The notes under the pieces are model-generated. The model saw only the letters and a list, made by a program, of their open reading frames with translations. It was not told where the DNA came from and made no database searches. A stretch of DNA of 26,757 nt from a virus, in IMG/VR virus record IMGVR_UViG_3300007735_000554, positions 1 to 26,757 of that record, one strand, 5' to 3'. Below, piece after piece: positions 15,552 through 22,500 of this stretch; positions within the stretch are counted from its first letter, which is position 1; every line of letters begins with the position of its first letter. Made by a program: the position numbers and the translations under genes.

Positions 15552-16441
15552 AATCGAAACTTTTTTAATATGTTTATTGTTTGTTCAGCGCTTCTGTGAG
15601 TGATTCCAATAGCTCCCAAAGCTTTCCAAGGCGCTAGGTTTTTGTAGTAATCGTCTATTAGTATAGATCTCTTTATTTCAGACTCTGGAAGTCCCTGGAT
15701 AGCTTCTTCTTTGTGGCCTGTTTGTTTATATATTATATCACTTGGAGCTGGTCTTAGGTTATTTGCAATCCATATATCTTTTCCCTGTTTGGCGTATTTA
15801 AAAGTACTTGGACTGGATAATATTATAGGTTGATATTTAGATATGTACGACCATAATTCAAGTGCTCCAGGAAATAGAGGCATTTTAGCCCAAAAATCGA
15901 GTCCTATATCGTCAACCGCTTTTTTCATTATTGTTGGACCTTTTGCGTTTGAAAATTCTCTAGCGCTCATTCCATAATAGTGATCAAACTGAGCTTCAAA
16001 ATCTGTTAGGACTCCATCCATATCACAATATATAGTAAATCTTGGTTTTATAGCAGAAATAGATAGTTTGCTATTCGCAGATTCATATATTAATTCATTT
16101 ACGCCTCCGTAATTTCTCATAAGTATTCCTGATATGGAATTGGCTTGATTCTCAATCTCAGATCCTGTGTCTCCAGATCTTGAATCTAACATCCCCAATT
16201 CGTTTTGTCTGTGATGAACTAATTCATGAGAAAGAGTTCTTAATATATCCGCTAAATTTCTATTTCCTATATAAATGTGAACAGAATTTTCTCCGTTTCT
16301 ATATTGACCGAAGCTATGAATTCCCGTTGCCCAACTTCTGTCTTCAGTGAAGTTTATTTCAGGGATAGTTTCTATTTCTAGATTTTTTACGCAGTATTGT
16401 ATAAAATCCTCTACTATTTCTTTCTTTTGCTCAGGACTCAT
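15548..16441 (-). CDS. Fusion of a zincin-like metallopeptidase domain and a HAD phosphatase/5'-nucleotidase-like domain
   Basis: Residues 1-118 contain TLSHELVHHRQNE, an HExxH zinc site (His72, Glu73, His76) with a likely third ligand in GSEIENQAN (Glu97), typical of minimal zincin proteases. Residues 135-297 are a HAD-superfamily hydrolase: motif I FTIYCDMDGVLTDFE (nucleophile Asp140, acid/base Asp142), motif II ILSSPS (Ser209/Ser210), motif IV ILIDDYYKN (Asp263/264), with a cap of about 50 residues, most like 5'-nucleotidase-type HADs. The linker VNELIYESANSK contains IYE120 followed by Ser, a possible gp21-type site. The N-terminus also has IVE11. TAATG junction with the nucleotidyltransferase gene at 16441. 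All catalytic residues appear intact. Confidence 0.85.
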   Translation of the reverse strand: MSPEQKKEIVEDFIQYCVKNLEIETIPEINFTEDRSWATGIHSFGQYRNGENSVHIYIGNRNLADILRTLSHELVHHRQNELGMLDSRSGDTGSEIENQANSISGILMRNYGGVNELIYESANSKLSISAIKPRFTIYCDMDGVLTDFEAQFDHYYGMSAREFSNAKGPTIMKKAVDDIGLDFWAKMPLFPGALELWSYISKYQPIILSSPSTFKYAKQGKDIWIANNLRPAPSDIIYKQTGHKEEAIQGLPESEIKRSILIDDYYKNLAPWKALGAIGITHRSAEQTINILKKFRL

Positions 16442-17034
16442 TATTTTTCTAATATTTTTGTTAATAGACCAAAAACTTTTTTTGCTTGTCCTTTATTATA
16501 TGCCGTCGCTGGCACGAATTTTGAAAACTCTCTAAAGTTTCCGTCTTTGATTGTCTGTCTCATCTGAGTTGCTGATATTCTTCCAAATTGATCAGGTATA
16601 ACTATGGATTTTACAACTCCTGGAAATTTTTCCTGTAGTTTTTTTGTATATCCTAATTTCTCTATCTCTTCTTTAGCTCCTGCGACATATATACTTTTAA
16701 CATCTGGATTTTGTGAAGCAAATCTAAATATATCTTTTATGGGTGTACTTTCTGTAGAAACCTTTACGTCTATGTTATTATTAGGTTCAGCTTTCAAATA
16801 ATCTTCCCATATAGTTAAACTATCTTTTGGAGTTATTCCAAATTTAGTAACATTGCTAATAATTACATAAACTTTATTAATATTTGGCAAGTTAGCTAAA
16901 TACTTAGCAGCTTCAAAATGACCTTTGTGCGGAGGTTTAAATTTACCAGGAAAAAAACACGGTCCGGTATTTTTATTAACTTCTTTTATTATGTCTCTTA
17001 TTATTTCAAACCCTATTTGACTATAATCACGCAT
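16441..17034 (-). CDS. Cytidylyltransferase-like nucleotidyltransferase (NMNAT/CTP-transferase superfamily)
   Basis: The 197-residue product has the class-defining N-terminal motif FFPGKFKPPHKGHFEAAKYL (HxGH: His36, Gly38-His39) and the C-terminal nucleotide-binding motif RISATQMRQ (ISxTxxR at 153-159). It has the length of a single Rossmann-type transferase domain. Enzymes of this fold join a nucleotide to a phosphorylated substrate (NMN, phosphopantetheine, phosphocholine and others); the substrate cannot be read from the sequence. NMN adenylyltransferases occur in other T4-like phages, which makes NAD metabolism one option. The first 20 residues form a helix with IKE18. It lies between the zincin-HAD and kinase genes with 1- and 8-base overlaps, suggesting the three act together. 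Confidence 0.85.
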   Translation of the reverse strand: MRDYSQIGFEIIRDIIKEVNKNTGPCFFPGKFKPPHKGHFEAAKYLANLPNINKVYVIISNVTKFGITPKDSLTIWEDYLKAEPNNNIDVKVSTESTPIKDIFRFASQNPDVKSIYVAGAKEEIEKLGYTKKLQEKFPGVVKSIVIPDQFGRISATQMRQTIKDGNFREFSKFVPATAYNKGQAKKVFGLLTKILEK

Positions 17035-17827
17035 TCGCTAATTTATTTAATCTATTTTTTATACTATTAGGATCGTCAAATTTTAAATCTTTAAGCTTAT
17101 TTATTTGAGATTTTATAATGGCATTTAGCTCTTTGATTTTCTTATTAGATTTTTCTCTGTCTTTAGCAGATTTTTCCTTTCCTTTAACTGTAAAAGGATC
17201 AAAAAATTGTTTTTTGATTTCTGGATCTGATGGATCAAAGTTCGGGAAAATCTCTTCTCCTTGTTTATATGCTTTATATAACATAAAATTATTACCAAAT
17301 TCTTTTCTATATAAATCTATGTTATTAAACATGGAAGACCAGCTTCTCAAAATTATTGACGGCATTAAAGTTCTTCCGCCTTCTTCTCCTCTTTTTATGT
17401 TTCTACTTAAAGATATATCAGGGGGAACAAAAATTAAAACCATTGCTGTTTTATATCCCAATTTTTCTAATTCAGACTTCTTTTTTAGGATTTCATTTGA
17501 CGAGGCTCCTGTTCCATCTATTATAAGATGCGACATGTCTGTTTTTAATTTTTCGTATCTCGCTCTATGCATTTTTTGAGCTTGAGACATAGCGGTACCT
17601 GCTGTAGATAAATCTTCTGGACCTTTAAACTTTCTAAAATCTAACGGTAATCCGGCTTTTTTCAATAAAGGTTCGTATATATCGTCTATATTTAATATCG
17701 TAAAATTCGCTATAGAATCTATAAATTTTTTTCTAAAAGTAGTCTTACCAGCTCCAGCAGATCCAGCTAAAAATATCGCTATCGGTCTATTTACCGCTTC
17801 TAATAATAAACTAGACAATCTTATCAT
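17027..17827 (-). CDS. P-loop kinase of the zeta-toxin/polynucleotide-kinase type with leader peptide
   Basis: N-terminus MIRLSSLLLEAVNRP is a clear xLxxLLxE leader (LLE10 followed by Ala) directly before the kinase core, which begins IAIFLAGSAGAGKTTFRKKF with Walker A GSAGAGKT (22-29). Asp48/49 in LNIDDIYEP and Asp104 in LIIDGTGAS are likely catalytic or metal residues, and a lid with Arg142, Arg146 and Arg152 lies in SRNIKRGEEGGR. This arrangement fits zeta-toxin-like kinases or related small-molecule kinases; the substrate is unknown. After about residue 205 there is a Lys-rich helical tail. ATG is three bases after a TATTTATA octamer. Confidence 0.8.
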   Translation of the reverse strand: MIRLSSLLLEAVNRPIAIFLAGSAGAGKTTFRKKFIDSIANFTILNIDDIYEPLLKKAGLPLDFRKFKGPEDLSTAGTAMSQAQKMHRARYEKLKTDMSHLIIDGTGASSNEILKKKSELEKLGYKTAMVLIFVPPDISLSRNIKRGEEGGRTLMPSIILRSWSSMFNNIDLYRKEFGNNFMLYKAYKQGEEIFPNFDPSDPEIKKQFFDPFTVKGKEKSAKDREKSNKKIKELNAIIKSQINKLKDLKFDDPNSIKNRLNKLANA

Positions 17828-17830
17828 GCT

Positions 17831-17838
17831 TATAAATA
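17831..17838 (-). promoter_or_regulatory. Late-promoter-like octamer TATTTATA before the kinase gene
   Basis: In the 18-base gap between the nuclease and kinase genes, minus-strand TATTTATA ends three bases before the kinase ATG, the same spacing as at 2586-2593. It may start a transcript covering the predicted cargo genes. Confidence 0.45.
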
Positions 17839-17845
17839 TTTAATC

Positions 17846-18634
17846 CTAGAGCTTTATAGAATTTGGAAGAGTCAACATTTCAATTTCTTGCTCTGGATGC
17901 ATCATTTTATACGTCTCGTATGTATGAAGAAACATATCGAAGTATTGATCTATTGTTTTATCGCCCTCTTTTAATTCCCAACCTGCACCTTGTATTCTTT
18001 TTCCAGTTTTATCAGCTCCTTTTTTTGGAGATTTTAACCATAATATACCAACATTATCTATTTGTTGTAGATATAGTTCTTGATAGGCCTTTACGTATGC
18101 TGACATTTGCAAATAATGACTTGTGTGAATCGCAGTAGAGGTTTTTATATCTATAATCCATTTTTTTCCGTTCAATTCTACTAAAAGATCTAAAGTACCA
18201 GAATATTTGTGAGTATCGGAATACATAAATTCTTCAGAGAGTAGTAAAGTGGGTTTATATGTGCTCCAAAAATCATAAAAACTCAAAATCATTCTCCACA
18301 CGTGGGTATTATAATTAACGTGGCCGTCAGATTCTATCCAACGAATTTCTTTACCTCTAAGAATATCTTCTACTGCGTTATGCACTTGAGTGCCTTCGTC
18401 GCCCGCTCTTCTCATTATAAAGTCTGCATTGTGACCAGAATCTTTTAACCAAGTTTCGAAGAAAGCTCCTTTAGGAAAATAGCCAAGAATTGTTGTTACT
18501 GACGGATAAAATACTCCTGGTGATCTTTGATAGTATCTTGCATCTGGAAGAGTGATCTGTCTTAAGTCTGGGTCGGTTTCGACCATCATTTTTAATCGTT
18601 TGTCTTTAAAGACGTTATTTGATTTGTTTATCAT
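17846..18634 (-). CDS. PD-(D/E)xK nuclease, RecB/Cas4-like
   Basis: A 262-residue protein with the motif series of RecB-family nucleases: GTQVHNAVEDI (His85), LLSEEFMYSD (Glu135), YSGTLDLLVEL (Asp149), WIIDIKTS (Asp162-Ile-Lys164) and YLQMSAYVKAY (Gln176, Tyr180). No cysteines are placed as in the Cas4 iron-sulfur cluster. Such phage enzymes act in recombination, end processing or host DNA degradation. The gene overlaps the primase by 4 bases (ATGA), so replication or recombination is a natural setting. It has no capsid-targeting-like leader. Confidence 0.88.
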   Translation of the reverse strand: MINKSNNVFKDKRLKMMVETDPDLRQITLPDARYYQRSPGVFYPSVTTILGYFPKGAFFETWLKDSGHNADFIMRRAGDEGTQVHNAVEDILRGKEIRWIESDGHVNYNTHVWRMILSFYDFWSTYKPTLLLSEEFMYSDTHKYSGTLDLLVELNGKKWIIDIKTSTAIHTSHYLQMSAYVKAYQELYLQQIDNVGILWLKSPKKGADKTGKRIQGAGWELKEGDKTIDQYFDMFLHTYETYKMMHPEQEIEMLTLPNSIKL

Positions 18635-19566
18635 GCGAATTGCATTTTTTTTATGAGTAAATCTGTGAATGTAAGTTGTTTTGCTTTATGTAAAAGCTTT
18701 GTAATCGCTTCAAATCCCATATCTGCCGGATCTTTTCCTTGTAGTTCCATTAAATAGACTTCTTTACCCATATTAATAAGACTCTCTGCGTAAGTCATAG
18801 ATTCTTTGAGCGCATCGTTATCTAACGCTATATAAACTGTTTTTACGTCAGATTCTACGAGTTTCATCATCAGAGCTTTTGGAATGGTTTTTCCGAATAG
18901 AGGAATAGCATTTCTTTTTATTGCGATAGCATCGAAAGATCCCTCGCATAGGATTACGGGTATTTTCCAATTTATGAGATATTCAAAGCCTATAATTTCT
19001 GTTTTGGAGCAGCTTGGAGCATCATATTTTAAGAATGGTTCCTTTTCAAATGATCTAGCAATAAAATAATTGAGCTGTCCATTTTTATCGTATGAAGGCA
19101 CAATGATACGATTTCTAAATCTACCAGAAGCACAATATCCCATATTATACTTTTTAATATCTTCTATTGATATTCCTCTTTGCTTTAAGTACGCCATAGC
19201 ATGCCTGTATTCTATATTTATGCCTTTTGGTTCAATACTAAGAGATTTAAATTCTTCTGGTAAAGCTACTTTTGTTGGATTATAATTTTCAAGAGATGTT
19301 CTATCGCCTTTAAAATACTGTTTCATTTCTAGTATTTTATCAGCTGGGACTTCTAATTTTTTAAATAGGCTAACTGGAGTTTTACCTTTTGTGGCTGGAT
19401 GGCACGTCCAACAATTGTATTGTCCAGTTACTATGTTAACAACTAATTTAGGTTTCTTGTGTTTACATATTGGGCAATGAAACATATGATCCATTTTATT
19501 TTTGTCTGGTTTCGATTTTCCCAGGACAGATTCCAATAAGCCAAGTATATATTTACTATTATCCAT
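18631..19566 (-). CDS. DNA primase, gp61/DnaG-type
   Basis: A 311-residue primase. Zinc-binding domain: HCPICKHKKPK and YNCWTCHP (Cys31, 34, 52, 55). RNA polymerase/TOPRIM core: ILCEGSFDAIAI (Glu208), YIALDNDALK (Asp249, Asp251) and GKDPADMG (Asp279, Asp282). The spacing of a CEG(S)xDA motif followed by an LDND and a DPAD motif is typical of DnaG-type TOPRIM primases, and the size is near that of T4 gp61 (342). It synthesises RNA primers with a replicative helicase, which is not in this window. It is the first gene of the leftward cluster, divergent from the ncRNA-like region. Confidence 0.9.
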   Translation of the reverse strand: MDNSKYILGLLESVLGKSKPDKNKMDHMFHCPICKHKKPKLVVNIVTGQYNCWTCHPATKGKTPVSLFKKLEVPADKILEMKQYFKGDRTSLENYNPTKVALPEEFKSLSIEPKGINIEYRHAMAYLKQRGISIEDIKKYNMGYCASGRFRNRIIVPSYDKNGQLNYFIARSFEKEPFLKYDAPSCSKTEIIGFEYLINWKIPVILCEGSFDAIAIKRNAIPLFGKTIPKALMMKLVESDVKTVYIALDNDALKESMTYAESLINMGKEVYLMELQGKDPADMGFEAITKLLHKAKQLTFTDLLIKKMQFA

Positions 19567-19670
19567 AATACTAATATACTACTTTTATTCCTAAATAAAA
19601 AAACTTTTTTTCTATGTACTTTAAAAATTATTTTTTTTTATAAAAATATTGTTGTATATTCATCTAAATT
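19567..19670. other. AT-rich divergent intergenic tract
   Basis: No gene. Almost purely A/T, with an A7-C-T7 palindrome (about 19597-19611), a T-run (about 19630-19640) and TATATT at 19655-19660, which could serve as a -10-like element for rightward transcription into the structured region. The leftward primase promoter must also be here. I cannot assign boxes with confidence. Confidence 0.4.
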
Positions 19671-19930
19671 GCGAAACTTTATGCTCTATACCGTAGCTTG
19701 GTGAGATTCCATGAACGAGTCGTAGAATAAAGAATAATTTCGCTACTCGGCGCTAAGATTAAGGCAACAATGCGTCAGGTATAAAAATATAGTTTTTGAT
19801 GAAAAGCTAATGAATTTCGACATAATATTAAATCGACGGGGTTAAATTTTCCGCAGGGCTTTAGTCAATAAATCAAAAACAAAAAACGGAATCGGTTCAC
19901 TAGAAAATTGGGGGGCTAAATACCCTGTAA
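19671..19930 (+). ncRNA. Putative structured noncoding RNA of unknown class
   Basis: About 260 bases without a plausible reading frame, richer in G/C clusters than the surrounding AT-rich genes. Pairings I can draw on the plus strand: GCGAAACTTTAT (19671-19682) with ATAAAG (19727-19732) and TTTCGC (19738-19743), 12 pairs with one 5-base bulge; GGCGC (19749-19753) with GCGTC (19772-19776); CGGGG (19837-19841) with TTCCG (19849-19853); CAGGG plus TTTAG (19854-19864) with CTAAA plus CCCTG (19916-19927), 10 pairs; and GTTTTTGAT (19792-19800) with ATCAAAAAC (19872-19880), 9 pairs that would form a pseudoknot with the 3' stem. It lacks recognisable tmRNA tag and TLD, RNase P, 6S, SRP or group I/II intron core motifs. 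Strand is inferred from the downstream genes; helices alone do not fix it. A replication origin or regulatory leader is the alternative. Confidence 0.6.
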
Positions 19931-19933
19931 TCA

Positions 19934-19941
19934 TATTTATG
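19934..19941 (+). promoter_or_regulatory. Late-promoter-like octamer TATTTATG
   Basis: Lies at the 3' edge of the structured region and overlaps the first possible ATG of the 58-aa gene. With the usual gap of three bases it would point to the second ATG (19945) as the start. Confidence 0.4.
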
Positions 19942-20115
19942 TCTATGCAACAACAGCAACTACCTACAGAAAAAGAATTAGATGCAATATATAAATACCT
20001 ATCAATATCATATGATAATATGACAGACGACGAACAAAAAATGTGGACTTTAATTTTAACAGAATTAGATCCCGAATTTGATGATATTGGAGAAGAAGAC
20101 GATATTCAAGAATAA
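19939..20115 (+). CDS. Small acidic protein, 58 aa (or 56 aa from ATG 19945)
   Basis: The frame begins MSMQQQQLPTEKELDAIYKY and ends in a very acidic tail (DPEFDDIGEEDD). The middle (TDDEQKMWTLILTEL) is a hydrophobic helix, so a helix-turn-helix-sized bundle with an acidic tail is likely. It fills the space between the structured region and the glutaredoxin gene, in the same direction, and has typical codon use for the region. The second ATG at 19945 is preferred because the octamer TATTTATG overlaps the first. No family recognised; an acidic decoy or inhibitor is one thought, without evidence. Confidence 0.65.
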   Translation: MSMQQQQLPTEKELDAIYKYLSISYDNMTDDEQKMWTLILTELDPEFDDIGEEDDIQE

Positions 20116-20127
20116 ATTATAACCGTT

Positions 20128-20448
20128 ATGAATAGAAAAATTACTATTTACACGCTTGAAGGATGTTCTTTTTGCGAAAAACTACAAAAAGAGTTAGAAG
20201 GTCTAAGAATAAGTTTTACAAATATAAATTGTACTAAAGATACTAATATTTGTGATAAATTAGAAAGCACGACTAATTGTAATTTATATCCCGCTTGTAT
20301 AATCCAATCGTTTCCTTCAAAAAAAATAATAGTTTCATTAGCAAAAGAAAGTAATCAATTGAATCAAATTAAAACAATAAACAGTGAAACAATAATTACA
20401 TATGTACACTCGATAGATAATATGTTAACTATCATTAAAAATAGTTAA
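20128..20448 (+). CDS. Glutaredoxin-like protein
   Basis: The 106-residue protein starts ITIYTLEGCSFCEKLQKEL, a beta strand then the redox motif CSFC (Cys13, Cys16) at the head of helix 1, as in glutaredoxins. A cis-proline position is suggested by NLYPACII (about residues 53-60). In T4-like phages glutaredoxins commonly serve as electron donors to phage ribonucleotide reductase, but no reductase gene is in this window. The active site is intact. A Cys-rich middle (NCTKDTNIC, TNC) is unusual for the family. Confidence 0.8.
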   Translation: MNRKITIYTLEGCSFCEKLQKELEGLRISFTNINCTKDTNICDKLESTTNCNLYPACIIQSFPSKKIIVSLAKESNQLNQIKTINSETIITYVHSIDNMLTIIKNS

Positions 20449-20467
20449 GTTTAAAATAAAAAGAGTT

Positions 20468-21106
20468 ATGAAATTCAAATTAACCGCAGAGCAAATGCTC
20501 GAAAACGTAAATAAGTTTTACGAATATATTGATAAATACATTACTGGGGATCGGAAAGATCAACTTAAAAAGTTCTATAATTCTATAGAGCAGACACTTA
20601 TAGATTCTCCTGCTTCTACAAAAGAAGCGCATCATAATTGTTTTCCAGGCGGATATTTAGACCATGTATTAAGGGTTATTGAAATGGCGCTAGTTATAGA
20701 TAGGGTGTGGGATAAGTTTGCACAAAAGAAAAATTATACTTTAGAAGAATTAGTATTTTCGTGTATCAATCATGATCTTGGAAAACTTGGAACAAACGAT
20801 CAACCATTTTATATTCCTAATGATTCTGAATGGCATATAAAAAATCAAGGAGCTCATTACAAGTATAACAATAAGATGACTCATATGAGAATATCAGATA
20901 GAAGTTTATATTATCTACAACAGGCAAATATTAGTGTTTCAGAAAATGAATTTTTGACTATAAAACTACATGACGGATTGTATGAAGAAGGAAATAAAGC
21001 ATATTATATTACGTATTCGTCGGAATCAGAATTAAAATCTAATTTGCCATATATTGTTCATCAAGCAGATTTAGCCGCATCGAAAATTGAAAATCAAAAT
21101 AAATAA
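20468..21106 (+). CDS. HD-domain phosphohydrolase-like protein
   Basis: A 212-residue protein with the metal-binding signature of HD hydrolases: His66 in GGYLDHVLRV, His102-Asp103 in CINHDLGKLG, His168-Asp169 in KLHDGLY and a late acidic position in IVHQADLAAS (His198, Asp201). Such enzymes cleave phosphates from nucleotides or cyclic nucleotides; the substrate is not evident. It begins with a helical extension of about 55 residues before the core. The gene follows the glutaredoxin gene in the same direction, in the metabolic/regulatory part of the rightward cluster. A role in nucleotide metabolism or in removing host signalling nucleotides is inference. Confidence 0.82.
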   Translation: MKFKLTAEQMLENVNKFYEYIDKYITGDRKDQLKKFYNSIEQTLIDSPASTKEAHHNCFPGGYLDHVLRVIEMALVIDRVWDKFAQKKNYTLEELVFSCINHDLGKLGTNDQPFYIPNDSEWHIKNQGAHYKYNNKMTHMRISDRSLYYLQQANISVSENEFLTIKLHDGLYEEGNKAYYITYSSESELKSNLPYIVHQADLAASKIENQNK

Positions 21107-21112
21107 TAACAT

Positions 21113-21385
21113 ATGTTTACACTAATCATGGCAATACTTTGGCCAGTTACTATTTTTATTTACATTATATATAACCTATATAACAAAAATAAAAAACTAG
21201 AAAATGCAATTATAAAGCAAAACAATTTCATCGAAAACGTACTTGTTTCTATAAAAGAAATTGACAAAGCTGTAGAAAAGATTGACGCCACCATTTGGGT
21301 ACAATCAGACCCAGAACTATTAACATTATTCGATTCTGTAAAACAGATTCAATCTCAAATAAAAGATTATATAGAAAATGAGTGA
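21113..21385 (+). CDS. Small membrane-anchored coiled-coil protein, 90 aa
   Basis: Residues 3-23 (TLIMAILWPVTIFIYIIYNL) form a single membrane helix, followed by a Lys/Asn-rich basic turn and a helix with heptad-like Ile/Val/Leu (about 30-88). It overlaps the late sigma gene by 8 bases. No family recognised. Confidence 0.65.
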   Translation: MFTLIMAILWPVTIFIYIIYNLYNKNKKLENAIIKQNNFIENVLVSIKEIDKAVEKIDATIWVQSDPELLTLFDSVKQIQSQIKDYIENE

Positions 21386-22127
21386 TACTAACGAAATAGA
21401 TCAAATACAGCTTACAAAAAAGGGAGCTCCAAGAAAGAGAAAGCCAAAAACTAAAAACGTCTATTTTACAGAAGACACAGAAAGAGCTATACTCGATTAT
21501 AGAAACGCTAAAACGTATGATGAAAAAAATAGATTGTACAACGAAAAAATACACTACGCGTTTTACAAATTAGCAGAAAATATAATTCATACATTTAAGT
21601 TTTATTATACAGACGTAGACAATATAGAAGATTTAAAGTATGAAATAATTTCTTTTTTACTTCAAAAAATAGACTTATACGATCAATCTAAAGGAAAAGC
21701 GTATTCTTATTTTGGCACAATAGTAAAAAGATATTTGATTTTATACAATCAAAAAAATTATAAGAAAATACTATCAAAGACAGATTTTCAAGAAATTCAT
21801 AACGAAGAAAAAACAATTAGTCTTCTTATTGAAGAACCTCAATCATCAGATATAGATAGATTAAGCGTTATAGATATGTTTATAAAAGAAATAGACGATA
21901 AGATGTTCGATATGTTCGATAAGCCTGAAGATCTTAAAACAGCCGATGCTATCCTTGAAATATTTAAGAAAAGAGATAACATAGACATATTCAATAAAAA
22001 AGCGATCTTTATATACGTTAAAGAAATCACGGATGTGCAGTCTATAACGATCACTAGAGTAATAAAAAGATTGAAATCTGTTTACAAGAGAATACTAGAA
22101 CACTATATTCAAAATATGGACCATTGA
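21378..22127 (+). CDS. 55: Late-transcription sigma factor, gp55-like
   Basis: The 249-residue product has a basic N-terminal extension (KKGAPRKRKPKTKN) and then a sigma-70 region 2-like helical core: VYFTEDTERAILDYRNA, LYNEKIHYAFYKLAENII, DVDNIEDLKYEIISFLLQKI and GKAYSYFGTIVKRYLILYNQ (about residues 28-134). This order is characteristic of T4 gp55 (185 residues), which directs host RNA polymerase to late promoters (TATAAATA in T4). The C-terminal 100 residues are helical and longer than in T4. The octamer TATTTATA recurring in this window would be its natural target; the reversed orientation relative to T4 is discussed separately. Confidence 0.85.
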   Translation: MSDTNEIDQIQLTKKGAPRKRKPKTKNVYFTEDTERAILDYRNAKTYDEKNRLYNEKIHYAFYKLAENIIHTFKFYYTDVDNIEDLKYEIISFLLQKIDLYDQSKGKAYSYFGTIVKRYLILYNQKNYKKILSKTDFQEIHNEEKTISLLIEEPQSSDIDRLSVIDMFIKEIDDKMFDMFDKPEDLKTADAILEIFKKRDNIDIFNKKAIFIYVKEITDVQSITITRVIKRLKSVYKRILEHYIQNMDH

Positions 22128-22135
22128 TATTTATA
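22128..22135 (+). promoter_or_regulatory. Late-promoter-like octamer TATTTATA
   Basis: Begins immediately after the stop of the gp55-like gene and ends 8 bases before the ATG at 22144, the first gene of the baseplate/tail cluster. Confidence 0.5.
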
Positions 22136-22143
22136 TAAAAACA

Positions 22144-22500
22144 ATGGATTTAGATAAAGAAATATTTAAAGGAAAAAAGATCTCAGATCTCGTAAAAGAG
22201 GTTTACGATAAACATAAAACTCAAGATAGCAAAGTAAATGGAGAGATAGAAAGATTATCAGAATTAATATCTTCTCCTGGTGATGCTATTATTATAGTGC
22301 CTCTTTTAAAATCGTTTTTTGATTTGAGTATAAAAAATGATGAAGTTCTAATGAAGATACTTCAACTTTTTCAAAAAGCAGCAGAGAAAGCTCAATCCTC
22401 TGATGGAGAAACAAGCCTATTATCTGAAAAAGACATAGCTCAACTATTCAGTGAAGTTAACACTATTATTCCAAAAGAAGATAAAAAATTAATTGGATAA
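22144..22500 (+). CDS. Helical protein at the head of the baseplate cluster, 118 aa
   Basis: Unrecognised. Mostly helical; residues 48-65 (AIIIVPLLKSFFDLSIKN) form a hydrophobic helix and the rest is Lys/Glu/Ser rich. Its stop and the next ATG overlap as TAATG at 22500, indicating joint expression with the baseplate OB-fold protein. A structural or chaperone role is likely by context only. Confidence 0.65.
   Translation: MDLDKEIFKGKKISDLVKEVYDKHKTQDSKVNGEIERLSELISSPGDAIIIVPLLKSFFDLSIKNDEVLMKILQLFQKAAEKAQSSDGETSLLSEKDIAQLFSEVNTIIPKEDKKLIG

Noticed and set aside
17118-17579. Plus-strand frame of 153 codons
   Set aside because: Antisense to the kinase gene, whose motifs are intact.
18631-19566. 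Leader-like GLLES at the primase N-terminus
   Set aside because: Primase acts in replication and the segment is probably part of its first helix; kept as a caution against over-reading the motif.
19790-19830. Hammerhead ribozyme, suggested by TTTGATGAAAAGC and a later TTTCGAC
   Set aside because: The core CUGAUGA...GAAA spacing and the three stems are not present.
19671-19930. tmRNA, suggested by TCGACGGGG (19833-19841), which resembles the conserved tmRNA 5' region
   Set aside because: No tRNA-like T-arm, no CCA-side partner, and no tag frame ending in the usual Ala-Ala stop could be found.
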